Shown here piece after piece: positions 54,713-62,465 of a stretch of 64,000 nucleotides of DNA (positions are counted from its first letter, which is position 1; every line of letters starts with the position of its first letter). Position numbers and translations under genes: made by a program. The notes under the pieces are model-generated. The model made no database searches, was not told the origin of the DNA, and saw only the letters and a list, made by a program, of their open reading frames with translations. This DNA is from Caballeronia jiangsuensis (lineage in GTDB: Bacteria; Pseudomonadota; Gammaproteobacteria; Burkholderiales; Burkholderiaceae), in contig JFHF01000008.1 in NCBI GenBank assembly GCA_000648925.1, positions 1-64,000 on the forward strand, read 5' to 3'.

Positions 54713-56172
54713 CGTCCGACCCTCCGGAAGTAATCGCCGAGAAGCGCGTCGACTTCCGGCACGCGCTCCGCTATCTGGTACGCGACGCGCGTGACGTTCA
54801 GGTATTGCCGATAGCCGAGATTCGACGAGAAATTATTGCCGCCCCATGTGCCGCAACCCATCGAGAGCGAAAAGGGCAAGCCGTTGTCGAAGTTGCCGCC
54901 GGTCGCGAGGCAATGCGCCTGATCGACGATCACGCGCGCCACCGGCAATTGCGTGCCGAGCGTGACCGCGAGCGCATCGTCAGCGCCGTGTACGCCGACC
55001 GAATGGCCCGCGCCCATGTAGCCATAGATGCCGCGCACGATATCGATCGCCGCGTCGATGTCCCGCGCGCGATAGACCGTCAGCACGGGCGAGAGCTTCT
55101 CGCCGGAGAACGGATGGTCAGCTCCGTAGCCCGTCTCTTCGACCATCAGGAACTTCGGCTCGCGCGCGGCGATTTCGTCGAGGCCCGCTTCGCGCGCGAT
55201 CGCGGTCGCAGAACGCGCGGTGCAGCGCGCCGAGAGCTTGCCCTCGTGCCACATCGCCGCCTGCAATTGCGCCTTCTGCGCGGCGTCGAGCAGCACGCCG
55301 CCCTGCTTCGTCAGCGCATCGATCATGCGCGCGTAAATGGCCTCCTCGATCACGACGCTGTTCTCCGACGAACAGCTCGTCGCGTTGTCGAACGTCTTGG
55401 ACACGGCGATCTTGCGCGCCGCATCATCGGGATTCGCGTTCGCCGTGACGATCGATGCGACATTGCCCGCGCCCACGCCGAAAGCCGGCGTGCCGCTCGT
55501 ATAGGCCATGCGCACGTTGGCCTGCGAGCCGGTCGCGACGACGAGGTCGGCGAGGCGCATCAGCGCGGCGGTCGCTGCCTTGCCGATCGGATGCGGCAAC
55601 ATCTGCACGAGATCGGGATCGAGACCGGCCTTCGCGAACTCCGCATGAATGAAGCCGATGAGCGTCGCGCACGACGAATAGCCCTTCGGCGAAGGCGCGA
55701 CGATGACCGCGTTGCCGCACTTGAGCGCGTTGATGATCTTGTTCGCGGGCGTCGCCGCTGGATTCGTCGATGGCGTGATCGCCGCCACCACGCCGACCGC
55801 GCGCGCGATCTCGACGATGCCGTGTTCCTCGTCGCGCGCGATCACGCCCGTCGTCGCGACGCCGTGAAGATCGCGCAGCAGCCCGAGCGTCTTGCGATGG
55901 TTCTTGCGGAACTTGTCGTCCGCGTTGCCGAGGCCCGTGTCGCGCACGGCCTGCTCGGCAAGCAGCCGGTTGCGCTGCGGTTCCATGATCGCCCACGCGG
56001 CAGCCGCGGCGGCGATGTCGAGGGTCTCCTGTCCCGCCTGCTCGAAGCGCCGTTGCGCGTCGCGCGCTCGCGCCACGAGCGCGCCGACGGCACGCTCCAC
56101 ATCGGGTTCCTGTGTGTTCTGCGCGTTCTCGCTGGGACGCGCGAGCGTTGCGCCGCTTGCCATGTGATTCAT
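54709..56172 (-). CDS. sauS: CoA-acylating sulfoacetaldehyde dehydrogenase SauS
   Basis: A 487-residue ALDH-superfamily enzyme of the acylating branch. It has the catalytic Cys267 in FDNATSCSSENS and the nucleotide loop in VATGSQANV. Acylating enzymes lack the usual ELGGK glutamate, and it is absent here. It should reduce sulfoacetyl-CoA to sulfoacetaldehyde, which Xsc then splits to sulfite and acetyl phosphate. The ATG at 56172 is supported by CCGAGG; ATGs at 56163 and 56214 are possible. No xsc gene is in the window. Confidence 0.86.
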   Translation of the reverse strand: MNHMASGATLARPSENAQNTQEPDVERAVGALVARARDAQRRFEQAGQETLDIAAAAAAWAIMEPQRNRLLAEQAVRDTGLGNADDKFRKNHRKTLGLLRDLHGVATTGVIARDEEHGIVEIARAVGVVAAITPSTNPAATPANKIINALKCGNAVIVAPSPKGYSSCATLIGFIHAEFAKAGLDPDLVQMLPHPIGKAATAALMRLADLVVATGSQANVRMAYTSGTPAFGVGAGNVASIVTANANPDDAARKIAVSKTFDNATSCSSENSVVIEEAIYARMIDALTKQGGVLLDAAQKAQLQAAMWHEGKLSARCTARSATAIAREAGLDEIAAREPKFLMVEETGYGADHPFSGEKLSPVLTVYRARDIDAAIDIVRGIYGYMGAGHSVGVHGADDALAVTLGTQLPVARVIVDQAHCLATGGNFDNGLPFSLSMGCGTWGGNNFSSNLGYRQYLNVTRVAYQIAERVPEVDALLGDYFRRVGR

Positions 56173-56294
56173 GCGATAAACCTCGGCTGTTGGAAGATTG
56201 GCGATGCTTCCCAATCTAGTCAGCCGCGTTCGTCGCGCGGTCCCGTTTTCTGGACTAACGCATGCAGCGAAATCGCGAGCATCGGAAATTCAAC

Positions 56295-56322
56295 TTTTCG
56301 GGACTTTCACGAGTCCCGAAAA
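56295..56322. promoter_or_regulatory. Candidate SauR operator
   Basis: TTTTCGGGACT-TTCACG-AGTCCCGAAAA is a perfect 11-bp inverted repeat with a 6-base spacer, placed in the 211-bp spacer between sauS and divergent sauR, 62 bases from the sauR start. The size and 6-base spacing suit an IclR-type regulator acting on both promoters. It could fold as a hairpin but sits upstream of both genes, so a terminator role is unlikely. Confidence 0.7.
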
Positions 56323-56383
56323 CCGGTGTTTTCGACGCACAATGAAATAGAAACGCAAACCACGCAGATGGAGACAAGGCAAC

Positions 56384-57145
56384 GTGACGTCGAATCAATC
56401 GAATGCCGCCGCCGTGCGCGCGTTCCGCGTGCTCGAAACGCTCGCCGAAGCGAATCGTCCGCTCTCGATGACCGAGCTCGTCGATGCGTTGGGCCTGCCC
56501 AAGCAGACCGTGCATCGCATCCTCGTGCAACTGATGGACGCATGGCTCGTGACGCGCGGCGCGAGCGACAAGCTCTACGAGTGCTCGGCGCGCGTGCGCA
56601 CGCTCGCCATCAACGTGCTGATGCACGCCGGCCCCGCTGCGGCGCGTCATGCGCTCCTGGAGCAGCTCGTCGCGCGCGTCGGTGAAACCTGCAATCTGAC
56701 GATGCTCGCGGGTAACGACGTCGTCTATGTCGATCGTGTGGAAACCGGCTGGCCGTTGCGCATGCACTTGCAGCCGGGCTCGCATGTGCCGCTGCATTGC
56801 TCGGCAAGCGGCAAGCTGCTGCTGAGTTTTCTGCCGAAGGAACGGCGCGAGCGCATGATCGAGCGCCTGCCGCTACGCTCGTACTCGGAGCGCACGATCA
56901 CCGATCGCGATGCGTTGCGCCGCGAACTCGCATTGACGCGCCGCCGCATGCTCGCCATCAACAATCAGGAGCATTTGCAGGGACTCGTTGCGATAGCGGT
57001 GCCGGTGATGCTCGATCGCAATCGCGCGTGCGCCGCGATCGCGATTCAGGCGCCTGTGGGACGCGTCGCGCTCGATCAACTGCTCGCCTTCGAGCCGGAT
57101 CTGCGCCGCGCCGCCGAGGAAACCGCCAAGACCTTCAGGGAATAA
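56384..57145 (+). CDS. sauR: IclR-family regulator SauR
   Basis: A 253-residue IclR regulator: helix-turn-helix (about 10-60; SMTELVDALGLPKQTVHRIL) and effector domain (about 80-245). It starts at a GTG with GGAGACAAGG upstream. It is divergent from sauSTU as in Cupriavidus necator, where SauR controls that operon. It is not closely related to the two IclR paralogues at 23949 and 30885. A terminator follows. Confidence 0.88.
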   Translation: MTSNQSNAAAVRAFRVLETLAEANRPLSMTELVDALGLPKQTVHRILVQLMDAWLVTRGASDKLYECSARVRTLAINVLMHAGPAAARHALLEQLVARVGETCNLTMLAGNDVVYVDRVETGWPLRMHLQPGSHVPLHCSASGKLLLSFLPKERRERMIERLPLRSYSERTITDRDALRRELALTRRRMLAINNQEHLQGLVAIAVPVMLDRNRACAAIAIQAPVGRVALDQLLAFEPDLRRAAEETAKTFRE

Positions 57146-57147
57146 AA

Positions 57148-57175
57148 GGCCGGTTTGCAATGCAGCAAACCGGCC
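57148..57175. terminator. Bidirectional terminator between sauR and the permease gene
   Basis: GGCCGGTTTGC-AATGCA-GCAAACCGGCC is a perfect 11-bp stem with a 6-base loop, a few bases after the sauR stop and 13 bases from the end of the convergent permease gene. On the minus strand it is followed by TTTTATT, on the plus strand by a short GCCGTTT. Confidence 0.88.
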
Positions 57176-57188
57176 GCCGTTTCAGTGC

Positions 57189-58628
57189 TTATCGTTCGAC
57201 GGTTTGCAGATGCCGCGTCGAATGCGCATCGTCTTCGATCTCGGTTTCCTTGCGGCCGCGCTTGAACACCATATACGCGACGATCAGAATGCCCAGGCTC
57301 GCGACGCCCAGCCACAACGGCTTGCGTTGATCGGGGATGAAGGCCATCGCGACGAGAATCGCGGTCATCCCGAAGATCGCGAGCCACGTGAGATAGGGAA
57401 ATCCCCACATGCGCACGCGCAGGTCGTTGGCTTCGAAGCTCGTCATGCGGGCGCGCAAGCGAAGCTGCGAGAACGCGATCAGCAGGTACACGAAGATCGC
57501 CACCGTGCCATACGAATTGACGAGGAACGCGAACACCGTATCCGGCGAGATATACGACATCACCACGGACACGTAACCGAACACCGTGCCGAGCAGGATC
57601 GCGCGCACCGGCACGCCGCGCTTGTTGACCTTCGCGAGGCCGAGCGGCGCATCGCCATGACGCGTCAACGCGAACAGCATCCGCGACGCGGCGTACAGGC
57701 CCGAGTTGAGCGCGGACAATACGGCGGTGAGGACGATCGCGTTCATCACGTTGGCCGCGGCGGGCATACCCATTACTTCGAGCGCGCTCACGTAGGGCGT
57801 CGCCATCTGATGCGAATTCCACGGCACCAGCGCGACGACGAGCGCCACCGATCCGACATAGAACACGAGCACGCGCGTGATGACCGAATTCGTAGCCTTC
57901 GCGACCGCCTTCGCGGGCTCCTTCGCTTCGGCCGCCGCGATCGTGACGATCTCCGCGCCGAAATAGAAGCCTGTCGCGGCGACCGCGCCCGTCATCACCG
58001 GTCCGATGCCCTTGGGCATGAATCCGCCGTGGCCGAGGAAGGTCGTGGCGACATCGGTCGTGTGCATCGCGGCGGGCCAGAAACCGCATACGTACAGGCC
58101 GCCGAGGAACAGGAACACGATGATCGCGCCGACCTTGATCGACGAGAACCAGAACTCGAACTCGCCGTAACTGCCCACTGAAATGAGGTTGGTCAGCGTG
58201 AGCACGACGAGCAGCACGAGGCTGATGATCCACGCAGGCACATCGGGTATCCAGAACTGCACGAGCTTCGCGCCCGCGACCGCTTCCAGCGCGATCACGA
58301 TGACCCAGAAGTACCAGTACATCCATCCGGTCAGAAAGCCGGCGAGACGGCCCGGCCCGCGCTGCGTCCTGAAGGCGAGGCGCGCATATTCATAGAACGA
58401 GCCGACGGTGGGCATCGCGCAGGCCATCTCGCCGAGCATGCGCATGACGAGAACCACGAGGCCGCCCGTGATGAGAAACGAGAGAATCGCGGCGGGCCCG
58501 GCCTGCTGGATCACCACACCGCTACCGACGAAAAGTCCGGCGCCTATGACGCCGCCCAGCGCGATCATCGTCATGTGGCGCTGCTTTAGGCCACACTTGA
58601 GATCGCCTTGATCCGTGTTCGATTGCAT
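57189..58628 (-). CDS. Amino-acid permease (AAT family, GabP-like)
   Basis: A 479-residue APC-superfamily permease with twelve helices. The N-terminal KCGLKQRHMTMIALGGVIGAG is the AAT-family signature, and FFGAEIVTIAAAEAKEP-like sequence in helix 6 region (GFYFGAEIVTIAAAEA) follows the GabP pattern. It probably imports 4-aminobutyrate or a similar amino acid. It lies next to an NTF2-like protein and a gamma-glutamylputrescine-oxidase-type flavoenzyme on the same strand, which hints at polyamine or amine use. Confidence 0.9.
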   Translation of the reverse strand: MQSNTDQGDLKCGLKQRHMTMIALGGVIGAGLFVGSGVVIQQAGPAAILSFLITGGLVVLVMRMLGEMACAMPTVGSFYEYARLAFRTQRGPGRLAGFLTGWMYWYFWVIVIALEAVAGAKLVQFWIPDVPAWIISLVLLVVLTLTNLISVGSYGEFEFWFSSIKVGAIIVFLFLGGLYVCGFWPAAMHTTDVATTFLGHGGFMPKGIGPVMTGAVAATGFYFGAEIVTIAAAEAKEPAKAVAKATNSVITRVLVFYVGSVALVVALVPWNSHQMATPYVSALEVMGMPAAANVMNAIVLTAVLSALNSGLYAASRMLFALTRHGDAPLGLAKVNKRGVPVRAILLGTVFGYVSVVMSYISPDTVFAFLVNSYGTVAIFVYLLIAFSQLRLRARMTSFEANDLRVRMWGFPYLTWLAIFGMTAILVAMAFIPDQRKPLWLGVASLGILIVAYMVFKRGRKETEIEDDAHSTRHLQTVER

Positions 58629-58732
58629 GTCGTCTCCTGCTTTGCTTGTATCGATTCGAAGCTCGCTCGCCGGTTCATTGCCAGCGAGTCGAGTCAGTCA
58701 TTCAGTCATGCGATGCCGGTCTCCTTCATGCT

Positions 58733-59122
58733 TCAAAGCGCCGGGCGGTCCTTGCGATACGCGTTCTTCACGGCGATCCTGCCGTCGCTGAAGGTGAAGA
58801 CATCCACCATGCGGGCCTCGACGCGCGAGCCGTCCGCTTTCGTGCCGCGAAACGTCGATTCCGATACGCCGCGCTCGCCGCTCACGAAATGCTCGCCCTC
58901 TTTCCACGATGCGTCGGGGAAGGTTTCCCACGCGAGCGCGAAGCCCTTGCGGACCTCGTCGCGGCCCTTGAACGTGCGGCCGAGCGCATCGGGTCCGGCC
59001 ACGCCGTGAAAGACGCATTCTTCAGCCATGCAGTTCATCAATGCATCGATGTCGTGGCGATTCCACGCATCGTTGAATGTCTCCAGCAGCCGAATGTAAT
59101 CCTGATTCGTTTGAGTGCTCAT
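58733..59122 (-). CDS. NTF2-like/SnoaL-type protein
   Basis: A 129-residue protein of the nuclear-transport-factor-2-like fold. FNDAWNRHDIDALMNCMAEE is the standard first helix, followed by the cone-shaped beta sheet (VDVFTFSDGRIAVKNAY). Such proteins are enzymes, isomerases or ligand binders. Its gene is 40 bases downstream of the FAD oxidase, so it may act on the product of that enzyme. No defined reaction. Confidence 0.82.
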   Translation of the reverse strand: MSTQTNQDYIRLLETFNDAWNRHDIDALMNCMAEECVFHGVAGPDALGRTFKGRDEVRKGFALAWETFPDASWKEGEHFVSGERGVSESTFRGTKADGSRVEARMVDVFTFSDGRIAVKNAYRKDRPAL

Positions 59123-59162
59123 GTCGATATTTTCAGTGCGTTGCGAAAGGGTTCGGCGGGAC

Positions 59163-60596
59163 TCAGCACTTCTCGTCCTGCGCCAGATACTTGTGATAAA
59201 GGAATCGTTGACCGACGCGGCGGAACGGCGCGAAACCTTTCCATCGCACCATGCCCATCACGTTCGGATATTCGAGCGCGGAGTCGTAGATCGGCAGATC
59301 GTCGCGGCTGTGCTGCCATTTGCCCGCGACGCGCTCGGCCATGCGCCGCCCCGCATGCGCGGAGAACGACACGCCGTTGCCGCCGTATCCGACCGCATAA
59401 AAGATGCTTTCCTGCGGATCGGGCTGCGCGACGCGCGGCATCATGTCGTGACTCACATCGACCCAGCCCCACCACGAATAATCGATGCGAATGCCCTTCA
59501 ACGAAGGGAACTTGCGATGCAGGCCTTCGATGAGCACATCCATGTGCCGCGGGTTCGCGGCATCCGCGCCCGTGATCGCGCTGCGGCTGCCGATCTGCAC
59601 GCGATTGTCCGGCAGCAAGCGATAGTAAAAGCGCAGCGTGCGCGTATCGGTGATGACCTCATGCGTGCGAAAGTTGGTCGATGCGATCTCTTCCTGCGTG
59701 AGCGGCCGCGTGACGAGCGAGTTCGAAAGAATCGGCATGATCTTCGCGGACAGCGTGCGATGCATGTCGTTGCGCGTATAGCCGCCGGTCGCGAACGCAA
59801 CAGCTTTTGCGCGAATCACGCCGCGCGGCGTGCGCACGTGATGCACGCCGCGAATCGTCTCGACGTCGACCACGGGCGTGCTCGTATGCACCTTCACGCC
59901 GAGCGAGCGCGCCATGCGCATATAACCGAAAGCGAGCTTGAGCGGATGCACGCCGATGCCATCGGGTTCGTGCAGCGCACCACAATTTTCGCGGTCATCG
60001 ACATACGATTGCGCGACTTCCTTCGCGCTCAGCATGCGCGCGTCGTAGCCGAAGACATCGCGCATCACCTTGCATTCGTTCGTCAGAAAATCCATTTTTC
60101 GCGCACGATGCGCGATATACAGATGCCCGCCCGGCTGCGGATCGCACGCGAATTCGCCGATCAGCTTCTTGAAGGTGTCGAAGCCTTCGCGGATTTCCGC
60201 GTCGAGCTTGAGCGCCGTCTGCTTGCCCCATCGCTCGATCCATTGCGAGCGATAGAGACGGCCGCTCGCGTTCTGCCCCTGCCCGCCGTTGCGGCTCGTG
60301 CAGCCCCACGCGGTGCGGTTGGCATCGACGACGGTGGCGCGGATGCCATGCTCCCGCGCCAGAAAGAGCGCGGTTGAAAGGCCCGTGAATCCCGCGCCGA
60401 CGATCAGCACATCGACGTCGGCGTCGCCGGGCAAGGGTCCGTCGTCTTCGGGCGGCTCGCCGGCGGTCGCGACCCAGTAGGTCGGCGCATAGTCCATCGC
60501 CTGACGGCCGATGGGCGAGACGAGCGGGTCGTAGAGCGGATCGTATGGGGCGCACGCGCCTCGAAGGGCCGGCGCAACGTAATCGAGAGTAGCCAC
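59163..60596 (-). CDS. FAD-dependent amine oxidase (gamma-glutamylputrescine-oxidase/DadA type)
   Basis: A 477-residue flavoprotein of the DAO family. GAGFTGLSTALFLARE (near 65-80) is the FAD-binding dinucleotide fold, and the C-terminal YGGNGVSFSAHAG is the closing FAD motif. SRNGGQ in the N-terminal region matches PuuB/gamma-glutamylputrescine oxidase relatives. I start at the GTG at 60596 because AAGGAG lies six bases upstream; an ATG at 60623 would put this ribosome site inside the gene. It likely oxidises a secondary or primary amine to an aldehyde or imine. Confidence 0.87.
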   Translation of the reverse strand: MATLDYVAPALRGACAPYDPLYDPLVSPIGRQAMDYAPTYWVATAGEPPEDDGPLPGDADVDVLIVGAGFTGLSTALFLAREHGIRATVVDANRTAWGCTSRNGGQGQNASGRLYRSQWIERWGKQTALKLDAEIREGFDTFKKLIGEFACDPQPGGHLYIAHRARKMDFLTNECKVMRDVFGYDARMLSAKEVAQSYVDDRENCGALHEPDGIGVHPLKLAFGYMRMARSLGVKVHTSTPVVDVETIRGVHHVRTPRGVIRAKAVAFATGGYTRNDMHRTLSAKIMPILSNSLVTRPLTQEEIASTNFRTHEVITDTRTLRFYYRLLPDNRVQIGSRSAITGADAANPRHMDVLIEGLHRKFPSLKGIRIDYSWWGWVDVSHDMMPRVAQPDPQESIFYAVGYGGNGVSFSAHAGRRMAERVAGKWQHSRDDLPIYDSALEYPNVMGMVRWKGFAPFRRVGQRFLYHKYLAQDEKC

Positions 60597-60736
60597 CGAT
60601 AACTCCTTGGAAAGTACCCTCATACTGCACCGAACTTCCCGCTCCGCTTAGAGCCACGCCGGAATCATCGTTAGTGCCAGGACGCGCTCCAGACGGGCGA
60701 TGCCGCGCGGCGCTGGCCCCAGCGATTGGTCCTTTC

Positions 60737-60777
60737 TGGTACTACGACCGGCCATTTTTGTCTGGTCATACTGGACC
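60737..60777. promoter_or_regulatory. Tandem GGT...ACC motifs upstream of the symporter operon
   Basis: TGGT-ACTAC-GACC at 60737-60749 and TGGTC-ATACTG-GACC at 60763-60777 are two similar, spaced half-dyads in the 243-bp divergent spacer between the FAD oxidase and DUF3311 genes. Their TGGT...GACC arms resemble FadR/PdhR-type GntR operators. No GntR gene is in the window, so the regulator is unknown. Confidence 0.35.
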
Positions 60778-60839
60778 GAATCCTCTTTCTCTCGCGCATC
60801 GAATGCCTCGCGCGGGCAAATGATCATACGGAGTGGTCC

Positions 60840-61049
60840 ATGCTCAAGTTCCTGATCGGAATCGGTTTGCCGTTTGTCGGGGTCATCGGCTTGTTGCCGT
60901 GGGCTGCGTCGAACGATTTCTACGTGCTCGGCGTTCCGTTTATTTATGCATGGATTTTCGGCTGGTTCGTGCTGACGTCGGTGTGTCTCCAGCTTTGCTG
61001 GGTTTTGTTCGACAAAAAAACGGAACAGCGCGAAGCGCACGGCGCATAA
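60840..61049 (+). CDS. DUF3311 small membrane protein
   Basis: A 69-residue protein with two membrane helices (about 3-20 and 30-56) and a charged tail. This is the DUF3311 family, which is regularly encoded immediately before a sodium:solute symporter and probably forms a complex with it. CGGAGTGGTCC precedes the ATG. The next gene starts 12 bases after its stop. Confidence 0.85.
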   Translation: MLKFLIGIGLPFVGVIGLLPWAASNDFYVLGVPFIYAWIFGWFVLTSVCLQLCWVLFDKKTEQREAHGA

Positions 61050-61061
61050 GGAGAAATCGGC

Positions 61062-62465
61062 ATGGCTTCAACGGTATTTCTGGGCTTCATCGCGCTGTCG
61101 TTGTGGCTCGCGCTGCGTGCGGGCAAGGGGCGCGGCTCGCAGAGCGTGCACGACTTCTTTGTCGCGTCGCGTCAGTTCGGCGCGTGGCTCGTGTTCTTTC
61201 TCGCGGCGGGCGAGATCTACAGCATCGGCACGATGGTCGGCTTTCCGGGCGGCATCTATGCGAAGGGCCCGACCTATGGCGTCTGGTTTCTCGGCTATAT
61301 CCTGCTTGCCTATCCGATCGGCTATTTCGTCGGTCCGAAAATCTGGGAAGCGGGCAAGCGCTATAACGCGATCACGCTGCCCGATCTGTTCAAAGGACAT
61401 TTCGGTAGCCGCGCGCTCGAACTGATCGTCGCGATTTCCGCGCTGATCTTTCTGCTGCCGTGGGGCCAGTTGCAGTTCACCGGACTCGTCGCCGCGCTCA
61501 AGGGTCTCGGCTGGAACCTGAATCCGGTGCTCCTCATCATGATCTCCGCGATGCTCGCGTTCGCGTATATCGCGATCGCAGGCGTGCGGGCATCGGCGTA
61601 TATCGCCATTCTGAAAGACATTCTGATGGTCGCGGCGATCGTCATCACCGGCATTGCGGTTGCGTGGGAAGCGGGCGTCGAGCCGGTGTTCAGGGCCGCG
61701 AGCCAGCACGTATCGAACGCGATGTCCGCGCATCAACTCACGTTCTCGATGAGCACGATGCTGTTCCAGTCGCTCGGCTTCTACGTGATGCCCTTCGCGA
61801 TCCAGAACTTCTTCACCGCGAAAAGCGCGAACACGATTCGCCGCTCGCAAGTGGTGATGCCCCTCTATATGCTGATGTACCCGTTCCTCGTGGTCGCGTC
61901 GTACTACGCAATCGCGCAGAACGTGCCGCTCGCCTCGCCCAACGAGGCGTTCTTCACCGCTGTGGTGCATCTGTTGCCGCCGTGGCTCGTGGGCCTGGTC
62001 GCGGCGGGCGCGTCGCTTTCGGGTCTGCTCGTGCTCGCGGGCATCTGTCTCGCGATCGGGCCTGTAGTCACGCGCAATCTGCTGCCGAACATGCCGGAGA
62101 CGCGTCAGAAGGCCAGCGCCAAAGTGGTGATCGGCGTCTATCTGCTGCTTTCCATCGGCATGACGCTCGCGACGCCGAACCTCATGCTCACGCTCATCAA
62201 CATGACGTATTACGGCGTCACGCAGTATTTCCCCGGCGTGATCGCGATCGTGCTCGGGCTGCGCGTGAGTGCGCGCGCGATCGCATCGGGACTGCTCGTG
62301 GGCCAGTTGCTTGCGGTCGTCCTGTACGTGTTCCATGTCGATATCGCCGGCATCAATATCGGCCTCATCTGTCTCGCGGTGAATGTGCTCGTCGTGTTTC
62401 TCGCCAATCCGAGCGCGGGACGCAAGCATGTTCACGCTGACCTGATCCACTCGAACGACTCATGA
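61062..62465 (+). CDS. Sodium:solute symporter (SSS family)
   Basis: A 467-residue inner-membrane protein with about thirteen helices. Landmarks include the N-terminal VHDFFVASRQFGAWLVFF and the MPFAIQNFFTAKSANTIRRSQ region. It likely takes up an organic acid, amino acid or similar solute with sodium; the DUF3311 partner is typical for this subgroup. Its stop overlaps the amidohydrolase start (ATGA), so the imported compound may be that enzyme's substrate. Confidence 0.9.
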   Translation: MASTVFLGFIALSLWLALRAGKGRGSQSVHDFFVASRQFGAWLVFFLAAGEIYSIGTMVGFPGGIYAKGPTYGVWFLGYILLAYPIGYFVGPKIWEAGKRYNAITLPDLFKGHFGSRALELIVAISALIFLLPWGQLQFTGLVAALKGLGWNLNPVLLIMISAMLAFAYIAIAGVRASAYIAILKDILMVAAIVITGIAVAWEAGVEPVFRAASQHVSNAMSAHQLTFSMSTMLFQSLGFYVMPFAIQNFFTAKSANTIRRSQVVMPLYMLMYPFLVVASYYAIAQNVPLASPNEAFFTAVVHLLPPWLVGLVAAGASLSGLLVLAGICLAIGPVVTRNLLPNMPETRQKASAKVVIGVYLLLSIGMTLATPNLMLTLINMTYYGVTQYFPGVIAIVLGLRVSARAIASGLLVGQLLAVVLYVFHVDIAGINIGLICLAVNVLVVFLANPSAGRKHVHADLIHSNDS

